In this document: positions 43,863 to 55,799 of the stretch, in pieces
How the letters are laid out: each line of letters starts with the position of its first letter
How positions within the stretch are numbered: the stretch's first letter is position 1
Source of the DNA: Prionace glauca
Lineage: Eukaryota; Chordata; Chondrichthyes; Carcharhiniformes; Carcharhinidae
Reading direction: 5' to 3'
DNA: 64,000 nt
NCBI GenBank assembly: GCA_037974335.1
Contig: CM075760.1
Coordinates: 18,632,960 to 18,696,959, forward strand
Made by a program: the position numbers and the translations under genes
Notes under the pieces: model-generated
Told to the model about the DNA's origin: nothing
The model's input: only the letters and a program-made list of their open reading frames with translations
The model's database searches: none

Positions 43863-45395
43863 AAATAATTGCTATTAATTTTAAGCATTATATTGTAATT
43901 TATTCAGTATTTATTGCACATTCTCTGTCTCAGTCAATAAATAAAGTTAATGAATGGCCCTGGACGCTCTTGAATGTGATGTACAGCTGGTCATTCCGCT
44001 GCCAAGGCAATGCATCTTTCAAATGATTCACTGAACTTCTCTCTTTCTCTGTCTCACACTGAACCTAAATCAGATAACCTCTCTCCTCTCTCTCAGTCTC
44101 CATTAACTCACACAGGTTCCCAGGAGACGGATCTAACTCCGAGACTATTTCTTTCTTCTTCCTTAAGGCACCTTGTGACTGAAAAGATAAAGCACAAAAA
44201 TCTCAGCAGAGGTAAATTCATTGTAGGAACTTAACCATTTCACTCAATTAACCTCTCTCCTCTATTTTTCACACACAACACCCAGCACACTTAAACTTTC
44301 TATTTCGAAATGTCTCTACGGATAAAAAATGTTGCTTTAATATTTCCTCTTTTCCCTCAATGGTAACCCTCAGTCTATCTTCCCTTCAATTAATCTGTTT
44401 AAACCCCAACTATGGCCATTTTCTTGATTCATTAATATGGGAATGGGGGTGACTGTAATGCTGAGACCGGCAGCAATCTGTGTGACTGTACTTGATGCTT
44501 TCAGAGTGAGCTCACCCTCACAGGCAGGAAGACTGTTCACGGTGATAACATCAAACTGGCCCCGGTTGTTTCATTCTCAGGTAACACAACTTCCTGTTTC
44601 TCTGCTGCCGGTTCCAAACCGCACATCTCACTTCCGAGCAGAAAATAAATCCAGAGACCACAATCTGGTGAGAACATCTGTCAGTGCGGCTTATATCTGC
44701 CCACAGAGTCAGGGCAGAGTCAGACAGGTCACATTGTGGTGACATTTACAAATGAGTCTGATGTGACCTGTTCAGAGTTTCCATTCCCGGACATAACTGG
44801 ATGGTCAGTGAATCAGTCACTGAACTCCCCCGGGATCTGTGAAGGGAGGGAATGATAGCTGTTATCTTTCATTGTTTGATCATTTACTCTCCACCTGCTA
44901 TTTACTTTTGTTCCTCAGCTTTTATCTGTCAGCCCCCCCGGTTTGCTTTCTCCTAACTCTCCCGCTGTCTCTATCTCCTTGCCAGTCTTTTCAACACATT
45001 TATTAGTGTTCGTAATGATGAAGTTGTGATTGGGTTAATTAAAGAGAGAATCTTTCAACTGGGGGACGGTCAGCAACCAATGGGCACAAATTTATTTTAT
45101 TGAGCAGCGAGACAGAAAGATAAGTGTTTACTTTTACACCAGAGTTGTGATGAATTGGAATGAACAGCTTGGAAGGGTGATGGAATTAGATTTCACAGAA
45201 ACTTTGGAAAATAAATTCGATATCTCCTTCATGGGATGAACTTTTGAAGGATTCTCGAGAATGGGAGCATTTTAAGGTTCATCGATATCAGTGTCCCAGC
45301 ATCCTTTTTGTGTCTCTCCCCTGTCCTTCATTAAAACGGAATAAAATGGAATATTTATACAACTGTCGTCTTGTGCTAATCTTATCTTTTGACAG
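43863..45395. other. Long stretch without a recognised gene
   Basis: No repeat family or gene that I can name. A 101-codon plus-strand frame at 44437-44742 ends in AAYICPQSQG, vaguely like the last strand of an Ig domain, but the matching first cysteine and tryptophan are not in the same frame, so I do not call it. 44010-44240 and 44850-45250 show nothing. Confidence 0.4.
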
Positions 45396-45401
45396 AACCT
45401 G

Positions 45402-45657
45402 TGTGTTGTGTGAGTGTGTCTGTGTGTGTTTGTGTGTGTCTGTGTGTGTCTGTGTGTGTTTGTGTGTTGTTTGTGTGTGTGTTTGTGTTTGTGATTGTCT
45501 GTGTGTGTTGTGTGTGTGTGTGTGTTTGTTTGTGTGTGGGTGCTTGTGTGTCTATGTGTGTTTGTGTGTGTTGTGTGTGTGTGTCTGTGTGTGAGTGTTT
45601 TTGTGTGTGTGTGTGTTTGTGTGTGTGAATGTGTGTGTGTTTTTGTGTGTGTGTAAT
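45402..45657. repeat. (TG)n-rich repeat
   Basis: About 255 bp of TGTGTGT/TGTCTGTG sequence. The long cysteine/valine and threonine/histidine frames across it are artefacts. Confidence 0.95.
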
Positions 45658-45985
45658 TGCCAGGAACCATTCCGAAAGTCCATTCTATTTAAAAAACATC
45701 ACTTTGAAACAGATTAGCATCGGATCGAACTTTATTTTAGAAAAAGCACAATAATCCTTAACATTTATTGCACTGTTTTTCTCCCTCCGATGAGCGTTTC
45801 ATACTTAGTTGTTTCAGACCTCACGTGTGCTAATTCTGTCTGTAAATGTGAAACTGCTTGTAAAAATGAGAAGGAAGAGATTATTTTCTGTTCCTCCGAT
45901 AGATTCGCCATCGGTACCTCAGATAACAGAAATGTATGGAGTCCGCCTTGACTGTCCGTCCTTGTGAATACAAGCCTCAGTCAGG
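45658..45985. other. No feature recognised
   Basis: Unassigned sequence between the TG repeat and the minisatellite. Confidence 0.4.
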
Positions 45986-45989
45986 TGGA

Positions 45990-46918
45990 GTCAGTCACTG
46001 CTGGAGCCAGTCATTCACATTGTAATGTCTGGTTGTGGCAAGGTTTCCAATCCGTGTTTGCCACACAAACCCCTGCCTCACTCCTCATGACGAAGAAACC
46101 TGCTCTCAGGCCCCAGAAATGATTCCTTCCTTATATCAGGTTCCAGTCTGACTCCGGGCCCAGCTGTCTCTGTCAGTGATACACTGGGGCCAGTCATTCA
46201 CATTGTAATGTTCTAATTCTCAGGTCCCAGTCTGACTCCGGGCCCAGCTGTCTCTGTCAGTGATACACTGGGGCCAGTCATTCACATTGTAATGTTCTAA
46301 TTCTCAGGTCCCAGTCTGACTCCGGGCCTAGCTCTCTCTGTAGTGATACACTGGGGCCAGTCATTCACATTGTAATGTTCTAATTCTCAGGTTCCAGTCT
46401 GACTCTGGGTCCAGCTGTCTCTGTTAGTGATACACTGGAGCCAGTCATTCACATTGTAATGTTCTAATTCTCAGGTCCCAGTCTGACTCCTGGCCCAGAT
46501 GTCTCTGTCAGTGATACACTGGGGCTAGTCATTCACATTGTAATGTTTTAATTCTCAGGTCCTAGTCTGACTCCGGGCCCAGCTATCTCTGTCAGTGATA
46601 CACTGGGGCCAGTCATTCACATTGTAATGCTCTAATTCTCAGGTTCCAGTCTGACTCTGGGCCCAACTGTCTCTGTTAGTGATACACTGGGGCCAGTCAT
46701 TCACATTGTAATGTTCTAATTCTCAGGTCCCAGTCTGACTCCGGGCCCAGCTGTCTCTGTCAGTGATGCACTGGGGCCAGTCATTCACATTGTAATGTTC
46801 TAATTCTCAGGTCCCAGTCTGACTCCGGGCCCAGCTGTCTCTGTCAGTGATGCACTGGGGCCAGTCATTCACATTGTATGTTCTGATTCTAATTCTAATT
46901 CTCAGGTTCCAGTCTGAG
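45990..46918 (+). repeat. 84-bp minisatellite
   Basis: Tandem array with an exact 84-bp period: ggtcccagtctgactccggg starts at 46223 and 46307, with further units near 46390, 46474, 46559, 46643, 46727 and 46811. Each ends cattgtaatgttctaattct and ca. A partial, more diverged unit with cagtcattcacattgtaatg lies at about 46010. Roughly nine complete units are present, most differing at few positions. Confidence 0.95.
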
Positions 46919-47315
46919 AATTGAGTCCTATATCTGGAAGTTTAATGAGACACTGAGAAGGACAATTTTCATAATCTCCCCGTCATTCGAAACGTGATTT
47001 ATCCATTTACCAACAGATCTCTGAAGACAGATAAGTCATCACCGGGAACAAAATAGTGAGGCTGCAATAATTTTATGTGCAAGAGCACACAACAGAAGGG
47101 TTGTCAGTAAATAATTACATATTAAACGTTCTTCAGTTGAAACACATAAACTGCTTGGTGTTTTCATGCACTCATGGAAGACAGAGTGGGCTGAAGGTTA
47201 TCACTGGGAAAACTGAAGGGGAATTGCTAAAAAAGATTATTTCTCCAAAGGGGTTTATTAGAAAATAGAATACTTAAAATAAGTAAGCACGCAAATGTTT
47301 ATGGTATTTGTTGGA
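46919..47315. other. No feature recognised
   Basis: Unassigned; the 63-codon frame at 47077-47268 has no motif. Confidence 0.4.
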
Positions 47316-47317
47316 CA

Positions 47318-47500
47318 TAAAACCATAAAATTTCTACAGTTCAGAAGAAAGGCTATCTGGCCCACTGAGTCTGCATCCCACCCCAGGTCCTCCCCTCTGC
47401 CCTATCCCCATTAGCCCCACACATTTACCATGGCTATTCCACATATTCTGAGGGAAAAGAACGGGCAATTTTGCATGGTTAATCCAACTAATACTATCTA
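47318..47500 (-). mobile_element. SINE 3' part
   Basis: Minus-strand fragment: accataaaatttctacagtt, gcccactgagtctgcatccc, ctgccctatccccattagcc and ggcaattttgcatggttaat. Confidence 0.75.
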
Positions 47501-47845
47501 TTGCAATATAATCGAGAGACTGGTTTCGTGCGGTAATATTGAGACAGGGCCGAATACACCAGATATCAATACAGCACCTGTACTAATATAGATGCAGACT
47601 GGGCCCAGTTCAGCCATTACTGAGAGGGTGTATACAGTATCTAACACCCTCTAACCACCGTGGTGTTTTCTCATATAAACAGAGACATGCCATACTCAAA
47701 CAACTGGGATTTTGCTGAGTACAGAATCAACTGAGATTATTGTCATATAATCAGAAATATGATTTCGTGTCATATAAACTGGGTCACGTTTAGGATGGGC
47801 AAAGACTGAGTCTATTACAGAAATAACGGAGACGATCTTCTGCAT
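47501..47845 (+). repeat. Degenerate ~30-bp repeat
   Basis: Loose units with catataaacagagacatgcc, catataatcagaaatatgat and catataaactgggtcacg, similar to the family at 20.98 kb. Confidence 0.5.
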
Positions 47846-48309
47846 ATTGTCGTGCCAAAAAGTGCCGTTTCGCTGCCATCTCCTGGACAAGCTTTGCTAT
47901 TGCAGGGGTTGTGAAATGCTGATTTTAATTGCTGTTTCTCATTCTTTCATGGGCTGAATGTCCAGCTGGTAAGGCCAGCATATATTAGCAATCGCTAATA
48001 CATTGAATTTACTGGTTTTCTAGACCATCATAATAGGCACGTAATAGCCAAGGACGTGTGCGCCTAGAGTCACCTCTGGACTAAACTGAGAAAAGATGGA
48101 AAGTTTTATTTTCTGTAGGGCATTAAAGAATCTGATATATTTCAGGTCATGGCCGCAATCACGGAAATGACCTTTACATTCAAAATTGTAATTGCATTTT
48201 GAAGGCTGTTGTAGTTGGACTTGAATATTTATCTTGAGAAATTGGCCTACCCTCACAGAGATATTACCACTCTGCCACTGTCACCCTTTCAACATTGATA
48301 AAGTACTTA

Positions 48310-51300
48310 CAGCAGAGAAGAAGGCCATTTTGAAGCGTCATGTGTGTGTTGGCCCTCGAAAGGAGCAATTCATCCAAGAACACTCTGTACCCCACAGTCT
48401 AGCATTTTGTTCATTTTCAGACAATTATCCAATCCCATTTTGAACCCATTAATTGGCGCTGCCTGCACCACACTCTCAAACAGCACATTCCTGATCTGGA
48501 TCACTCACTGTCTGAAAATGTTTTTCCTGATGTCTCCATGTTTTTTCCATCAATTTACTTCAACCTGCTCCCTCTGTGTCAAGATCCTTCTGCCATTGAA
48601 CAGTTTCTCTCTATCGACTCTGTCAAGACCCCTCAGGATTTTGAATGCCTTGTTAAAGTCACATCAGCAACTTCCTGTCAAGGAAATTAGTCCGAACTTC
48701 TCCAAAATATTTTCGTCACTGAACTTTCTGATCTCTGGACTTATTCTCGTGTTTTCCTTTCCATCCAGCCTATTGACTTTACATTCTGCCTGAGTTCGGT
48801 GCCGAAAATTGGACCGAATTTTTGGTTGACGATTTTCCAAGTGTTTTCTACAAATTTAGCACAACTTCCTTGCTTCTGTATTCTTTTCCCCAATAGACAA
48901 AAACTATTCACTTTTTTTTGTTTGCAGCTGTCTCAACCTGTCTTGCATCATGAATGATTTATACACATATTCACTCAAGTCCCTCGGCGTCTATATTCAC
49001 TTTTCATCATTTCCATTTTTTTCTCCACATTCTGTTGAACAAAACTGATCATGTAACTTTTCTCTGCAATAAATTTAAATATGCAAATTACTCGTCCATT
49101 CAACCAATTAGTTCTTTTTGCCCTGTCACTATTTACCTGAAATCATAAGAACATAAGAACATAAGAAATAGGAGCAGGAGTAGGCCATCTGGCCCTTCGA
49201 GCCTGCCCCGCCATTCAATCCTCTGCTTTCCAACCTTTCCCCCAACGTGTCGATTATCTCCAAGCTGATTCCCCAATTTCCTTCTAATCATTTATATATC
49301 CATGTCAAACAACAAAGGTTCCAGAACTGATCCCTGAGCCACAACACTCCATTCCGAAACGCACACTTGCACAGCTACATTCTGTTTTCTATGACTGAGC
49401 CAGTTCTCCATCTACCTAGACAGCTCACCTCTGATCTCATTTTACTGCAAATTCTGTCCCTCTCTGCCATGAGGGACCTTGTCAGAGGGTTTACTGGTGT
49501 CCACGTAGACAATATCCACTGCTCTACCATCATCAATCATCTTCGTCACTTCCTCAAAAAATAAACTTGATCACGTTAGTCAGACACGATCTGGTCTTCA
49601 AAAAAGCTTGTTGCCTTTCACTAATACATCCACTTATTTCAAAGAGGGATTAAATCCTGTCTCGAAGAATTTTCTTCAATAATTTCCTGACCACTGACCA
49701 CTGACTCACTGGCCTGTGCTTACCTGGATTATTGTTGCCATTCTTCCGAAACAAAAATCGGCTATTCTCCAATCCTCATACTTCCACTATAGCCAGTGAT
49801 GATACAAAGATTTCTCTCAAGACCCCAGCAATTTCCTCCTGGCCTCTCGCATTATTCTGTGGTATATCACATTAGGCCCTGGGGACTCATCTACCTTAAT
49901 GTATCTCAAGAACCCCAATATCTCCTCCTTTTTGATCTCAACATGACTCAAACTACTTGTGCATCCTTTCCCAGACTCATCATGCACTAAGTACTTCTCT
50001 TTAGTGAATACTGACGTGAAGTATTCAATACCTCGTCATTTCCCTGGATCCGCGCATAGAATCCCTCACCTGTCCTCGGGTGTGCCAACCCCTTCCCTGG
50101 CTAAACATTTGCCCTTTATATATGTGTAAAACGCCTTCGGATTTTTTTCCATCCTGCGGCAAATTAATTCTCGTGACCACTTTTCGCCCTCTTTAGTCTT
50201 TGCTTAAGTTTCGTTTTACTTTCCTTGTATTTCATAATTGTTTTGTGTCTTCCTAGGACAGAAAAAAACTTTTTTTCCCACTTTGACGAGGCTCATAATT
50301 TCTCTCATTTTACAATGTTCCCGAAATTTGCGATACCTACCCTTCATTCTCATTGGAATGTGCCAGTCCGGAATTCCTATCAACTTGCACTTGAAAGCCT
50401 CCCACGTGCCAGATGTTGATTTGCCCCAATCTACATTCTTCCGTTTCTGCCTAATATTGTTATAATTAGTCATCCCCTAGTTTAATGTCTTCACTTGAGT
50501 ATTACACTTACCTTTCTCTGTCCGTACCTTAACACTTACTGAGTTGTGCTCTCTGTTCCCCAACTGCTCCCCCACTGAAATGTCGACCACCTGTCCAGGC
50601 TGATTCCCTATTTCCAGGTCCAGTTCAGCCGCTTCCCTAGTTGGACTATCTCTATAATGTTTTGGAAGCCCTCCTGGATGCTCCTTACAAACTCTGCCCC
50701 ATCCACACACTCAGCACAAAATGAGTCCCTGTCAATTTTGAGGAAGTTAACTCTCCCACCACAACAACCCTGTTACTTTTGCATCTTGCCAAATTCTCAT
50801 TCATATCTCTTTCTCAATCTCCCGCTAGTTGTTGGGAGGCCAATAGAAAATGCCGAATCTTGTGAGTACACTCTTCCTATTCCTGCACTCTACCCATACT
50901 GCCTCGCTGTATAAGCCATGCGAACTACATTGGGTGCAGTCCTCCTGCAGTGCTGCTGCAATATTCTCCTTACCAGTCTTGAAAATGTCCCTCCCCTGTA
51001 ACATCATTTTCTATCCTGCTTGAATCATCGGCATCCTTGTACGTTAAGCTGTCATTCCTCTCCTTTCCTTAACCAAGTCTCTGTAATAGCAGCAACCTCA
51101 CAGTTCCAAGAACGAATCCAAGCTCCAAGTCCATCAGCCTTACCTGTTACACTTTTTGTATTGAAACAAATGCACTTCAGCCTGCCGGACCCGCTTTAAT
51201 TAGGAGCCACACTATTTCTGTTCTTTCTCTGAGTTTTACTGGCCCTTCTCTAGTTCCACTTCAGCTAATTCACCTTTGCTTTATTCCCCTCTCCCTGGTA
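48310..51300 (-). mobile_element. Long CR1-like LINE, family E, old, with nested fragment
   Basis: Minus-strand LINE recognisable over nearly 3 kb. 48310-49140 is the C-terminal part and 3' region (48344-48793 in plus reading). 49220-50170 is the reverse-transcriptase core (in plus reading ccctgagccacaacactcca, gagggaccttgtcagagggt, ccacgtagacaatatccact). 50170-50480 is the linker. 50480-51215 matches the 5' region of such LINEs (gtctctgtaatagcagcaac, ttgaaacaaatgcacttcag). All frames are broken. A family A LINE end sits inside it at 49141-49219. Confidence 0.75.
49141..49219 (-). mobile_element. LINE 3' tail, family A, nested
   Basis: cataagaacataagaacata, gaaataggagcaggagtagg and gagcctgccccgccattcaa, an extremely 5'-truncated insertion in the older LINE around it. 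Confidence 0.9.
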
Positions 51301-51339
51301 GATTTCCTTCCCTAAAGGACATCAGTGAAAGGAATTGGT

Positions 51340-51565
51340 CCTTTCGACAATCAAATATGGTTTTATGGTCATCAGTAGATTTTTATTTCCAGACAATTTT
51401 TATTTGATTCAACTTCCATCAGCTGCATTGAGCGGATTCGTACCTAGAACATGAACAACATGAGGAATCCGTCCTGAAGTTATGACATCAGGAGGAGCGA
51501 ATCAGAAAATTTCCTCAGTTTTCCTTCCAAGAACGTACTCACGAATCAGCTGCTTCTGTTGGTTC
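51340..51565 (-). mobile_element. LTR fossil of a Ty3/Gypsy element, outer part
   Basis: This AT-rich stretch has no gene. Read on the minus strand it appears to continue the LTR that starts at about 53641, from the other side of the LINE at 51.57-53.40 kb. It includes an ataaaaattgtctggaaata polyadenylation-like stretch. Assignment rests on continuity and position; it is weaker than that of the pol part. Confidence 0.45.
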
Positions 51566-53395
51566 CAAGTATGTCAGGTATTTACAGGTATGTCAAGAAC
51601 AGAAGGTTGGTTAGGACAAGATTAGGGCCAGTTACAGACAGTAGAGGGAAGTTGTGTGTGGAACCGGAGGAGATTGGAGAGGCGTTGAACCAATATTTCT
51701 CTTCGGTGTTCACGCAAGGGGACAGGAATGTAGCTGAGGAGGACACTGGGGTGCAGGGGTGTGTAATAGATAGTATTGCAGTTGATACGGGGGATGTGCT
51801 GGATATTTTAGAGGGATTGAAAATAGATAAGTCCCCTGGTCCAGATGGGATTTACCCTAGGATTCTTTGGGAGGCAAGAGGGGTGATTGCGGAGCCTCTG
51901 GCTCTGATCTTCAGGTCGTCGTTAGTCTCTGGTATAGTACCAGAAGATTGGAGGACAGCAAATGTTGTCCCATTGTTTAAGAAGGGGAGAAGGGACTTCC
52001 CTGGGAATTATAGACCGGTGAGTCTTACTTCTGTGGTGGGTAAGGTTTTGGAAAGGATTATTAGAGACAGGATTTATAGTTATTTGGAAAGTAATGAGTT
52101 GATTAGAGACAGTCAGTATGGTTTTGTAGCGGGTAGGTCATGCCTTACTAACCTTATCGAGTTCTTTGAGAAGGTGACCAAAGAGGTGGATAGGGGTAAG
52201 GCAGTTGATGTGGTGTATATGGATTTTAGCAAGGCGTTTGATAAGGTTCACCATGGTAGGCTTCTGCAGAAAATGCAGATGTATGGGATTGGGGGTGATC
52301 TAGGTAATTGGATCAGGAATTGGCTAGCAGATAGGAGACAGAGAGTGGTGGTTGATGGGAAATATTCGTCATGGAGTTCGGTTACAAGTGGTATGCCTCA
52401 GGGATCTGTTTTGGGGCCACTGCTGTTTGTAATTTTTATTAATGATCTGGATGAGGGTATAGTTGGGTGGATTAGTAAGTTTGCTGATGACACCAAAGTC
52501 GGAGGTGTGGTAGATTGTGAGGAAGGGTGTCATAGTTTGCAGGATGACTTAGATAGGTTGCAGAGCTGGGCTGAGAAGTGGCGGATGGAGTTTAATGTGG
52601 AGAAGTGTGAGGTAATTCATTTCGGTAGGAATAACAGATGTGTTGAGTATAGGGCTAACGGGAGGATTTTGAATAGTGTGGAGGAGCAGAGGGATCTAGG
52701 TGTATGTGTACATAGATCCCTGAAAGTTGGGAATCAAGTGGATAAGGTTGTTAAGAAGGCATACGGAGTTTTGGCGTTTATTGGTAGGGGGATTGAATTT
52801 AGGAGTCGCAGCGTCATGATGCAACTGTACACATCTCTGGTGCGGCCGCACTTGGAGTTTTGTGTGCAGTTCTGGTCCCCACATTACAGGAAGGATGTGG
52901 AGGCTTTGGAGAGGGTGCAGAGGAGGTTTACCAGGATGTTGCCTGGTATGGAGGGGAGATCCTATGAGGAGAGATTGAGAGATTTGGGGTTGTTTTCGCT
53001 GGAAAGAAGGCGGCTAAGAGGGGATCTCATTGAAACATATAAGATGATTAGAGGTTTAGACAGGGTAGATAGTGATAGCCTTTTTCCTAGGATGGAGAAA
53101 GCTAGCACGAGGGGGCACGATTTTAAATTAAGGGGGGGTAGTTATAGGACAGATGTCAGGGGTAGGTTCTTTACCCAGAGGGTGGTGAGGGACTGGAATG
53201 CCCTGCCAGCTGCAGTTGTAAATGCACCTAGTTTGGGGGCGTTTAAGAGATCTGTGGATAGGTTTATGGATGAAAAGGGATTGGTTTAGGCTAGTGGGTC
53301 ATTGTTTTGTAACTGGTCGGCGCAACATCGTGGGCCAAAGGGCCTGTTCTGCGCTGTAATGTTCTATGTTCTATGTTCTAAGTCACTTTCTGAAC
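51566..53395 (+). mobile_element. CR1/L2-like LINE, family B, with intact 576-aa reverse-transcriptase frame
   Basis: Plus-strand non-LTR element, 5'-truncated: endonuclease absent, linker end present. The frame 51559-53289 is uninterrupted. It shows [97 protein letters not shown], catalytic [11 protein letters not shown], and a C-terminal part ending [19 protein letters not shown]. Its first codons (before about 51570) are host sequence. The 3' end is (ttctatg)n at 53372-53392. AAGT appears on both flanks, a possible short target duplication. The open frame points to recent insertion. Confidence 0.95.
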
Positions 53396-53641
53396 TATAA
53401 TACCTGATAGACACCTACCCAACTGGAAATGGCAGTATGGACGGGGTAGTAAGGGACACAAGACACAGCAACACCTCTCCATCCACTTCCCTAAACTCCC
53501 ACACTTTCCCCAACTCTCAGCGTTTCACTCTCTGCAACTTACAGTCTGTGGAGATCCCTCAATAGGCAGATTTCACAGGCCTCAGTTCCGAAGTTCATAC
53601 TTGGTCATGCCCAACTCATGAATCAATTTTAAGTTATTACA
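53392..53641 (-). mobile_element. LTR fossil of a Ty3/Gypsy element, inner part
   Basis: On the minus strand this begins TGTAATAAC directly after a purine-rich stretch, as a 3' LTR begins after a polypurine tract, and it runs to the LINE insertion at 53.39 kb. No second LTR was found in the window. Confidence 0.5.
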
Positions 53642-54960
53642 CCCCTCCCCCTCTCGGTCTGAGTAACCGCCGAGGGCTGACCGGCTTGGAAGCCTTTCTT
53701 TGAAATTTCACTGCTGGGTCTGGTTCCTCCTGCTCAGCCTCGGAGGTGAGTGGGTTTCAGCAGACCGGAGCTCGCCTCTTCCACCATGAGCGTTGTGGCC
53801 CAAGTTCCCTTTATTGGGAGACAATGTGGCCGACAGGCTAAACCCGCCCTGTCCATTTCAGACTCCCAGTTTCTCACTGGTGGAGATGGAGAGCAGGAGC
53901 CGGAGCATCTGGAATTCTTTCCAAAGTTCCGGGTGTGCCGGGAATTGATTTTCCCTGCATGTCTTGGGGTTCCACGGTTTGTAGATGTTTGAAACATTCC
54001 CATAGGATGGTATCTCCCAAGCGGACTTGATAGGAAACTGGCCCTGTTCCTGACCTGAATGTGCCTCATAACCAGCGTATCCATTGCCATGATTCTTAAC
54101 TAACAGCCTAACAACTGCCTTTAACAGCCTGTCCCAGTGATGGAAACGGCTCTGGGTGTCAGCTCCCCCCCTCGGAAAATTAGACTTAACTGTGGGAAGA
54201 GTGATCATGAGGAACTCTGCTTGTGCTATTCCATTTGTTGAAGAGGGGAGGGGAGTGGTGATTGGGGGGATGTTGTCCTGTAATTGAAGAGCAATCTGGA
54301 TAGTTTGGTGTCAAAGGAGGCTGTGGGATAGTTTTTTGAACCTGTTTTTACTGTTTGGGCCGCTCTTTCTGCCAGGCCGTTGGATGATGGGGAATATGGA
54401 CACTGTCCTAAAGTGTTAAATCCTGTTCAACTTCATGCAATGCACAAATTCTTGGCTCATGAAGGGTGGACCATTTTCAGAAACCAACATCTGCGGGATC
54501 CGCGGTGTCAAGAAAGAGGAGTAAGGTTTCTCCACTCTTGTCCTTGTGTTTGATGAACTCACTCTCTGTATGGCCATCCATTGTGAATCAGCATCTCCCA
54601 TTATCAGGAACATAGGCCCCATGAACGGTCCGGCACTGACCATGTGCAGCCACGTCTACGGCCGTTCCAGCCATTCCCGAGTATGAAGAATAGTGACTGG
54701 TGACATTCGTCCCTTGTTGACATTGCCAACACTGACCCACGATCAAATCCCTGTATTCATACCTGGCCACAGGCACGGCAATTTGGAGGTTATTCAGTTT
54801 GTCACTCCTGGGTGGCCACGAGTACCGCGAAGATGGGATGGTGAACCTTGGCTCAGGATGACTGTCTTGAACCCCATCGGCGTGTGCCATCTTTCACAGT
54901 CAACTGTCCTCTGCCACTCCAATATGGGCACAATTCAGGCTGTAACGGCCTTTTGGTTTC
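53642..54960 (-). mobile_element. Broken Ty3/Gypsy retrotransposon fossil (3' part of pol)
   Basis: Minus-strand fossil of an LTR retrotransposon. The zinc-binding and catalytic parts of an integrase are recognisable at roughly 54420-54800 (for example GPFMGPMFLI and SENGPPFMSQEFV), followed toward lower coordinates by a decayed C-terminal region and a polypurine-type tract near 53645-53665. It is broken, with several breaks, and only the 3' part is recognised; gag, protease and reverse transcriptase were not found. The LTR on its left is split by a later LINE. Age appears old by the degree of decay. Confidence 0.75.
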
Positions 54961-55214
54961 CCCCATCGGCACTCACTACTTCAGTTTATTCAGGACTGGG
55001 TAATTTTGTATCCAAAGCCAAATATTATTGGCTGCCACTGGGAGAGTTTTGAAAAAGTACATGATTACCGTCTCTTCCACTGGGGATGTGACCAGTGTCT
55101 GTTAATTGTAGCCAACTCAAGCCATCTTCCTTTGCAACTCTGCTGCCTAGTTGCCCATGTTCAGAGGGCAATGAAGTGTCAACCACATTGCTGTGGCCCT
55201 TCCCTGGGACATTG

Positions 55215-55455
55215 ATAAACACAGTAAAAAGTCTGACAACACCAGGTTTAAGTCCAACCGATTTATTTGGTAGTAAATTCACTAGCTTTCGAGGTTACCC
55301 TCTTCGTCAGGTGAGTGGAGAGTTCTGGTGACAAAGAGGGTAACCTCGAAAGCTAGTGAATTTACTATCAAATAAATCGGTTGGACTTAAACCTGGTGTT
55401 GTTAGAATTTTACTGTGTTTACCCCAGTCCAACGCCGGCATATCCACATCATGAC
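55215..55455. mobile_element. Head-to-head pair of Penelope-like element ends
   Basis: Inverted repeat with arms of about 90 bp. The left arm (55215-55310) reads caacaccaggtttaagtcca, aaattcactagctttcgagg and tcttcgtcaggtgag. The right arm (55333-55450) is its near-perfect reverse complement: gggtaacctcgaaagctagt, aaataaatcggttggactta, aacctggtgttgtt, then cagtccaacgccggcatatc. About 20 bp separate the arms. The same end motif is joined to a Penelope-like frame at 62.97-63.48 kb. Confidence 0.7.
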
Positions 55456-55795
55456 ATCGATAAACCAGATGGGTCTTTCTGAAAATGGACAATGTTTTTA
55501 TGGTCACTAACGAATTCTAAACTCCAGATATATTTACTCAAGTTCCACCATCTGCAGTGATGTGATCGGAATCCATGTGCCCAGAACATTAGCTGAATTC
55601 TTGCATTAATACTCAAGTGATAAAACCTACAGTCCATCACATCCGCACCTGAGTATGCACACCCTGAATTCCGGTAACCCGGACACACCATACTATGCAT
55701 GTCTGCAGGGCTCCCGGATTGGACAGCATTAACTGCCTCAATCAGGGAGCTCATCTTCCAAAGCTCCACCTGATGATTATCATTCAAGTCCTTAA
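55456..55795. other. No feature recognised
   Basis: Unassigned sequence. The frame at 55449-55787 (minus) has no motif. Confidence 0.4.
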
Positions 55796-55799
55796 ATAT

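Noticed and set aside
44437-44742. Possible Ig-like domain exon
   Set aside because: Only a YIC-like end and scattered features are present; cysteine and tryptophan landmarks are not in one frame, so there is no support.
45244-45670. Cys/Val-rich and Thr/His-rich frames
   Set aside because: They are translations of a TG repeat.
45990-46918. CRISPR-like array
   Set aside because: The repeat is a contiguous 84-bp tandem with no unique spacers, in a vertebrate genome.
49079-49087. Exact octamer ATGCAAAT
   Set aside because: It lies inside an old LINE about 33 kb from the VH promoter, so it is most likely chance.
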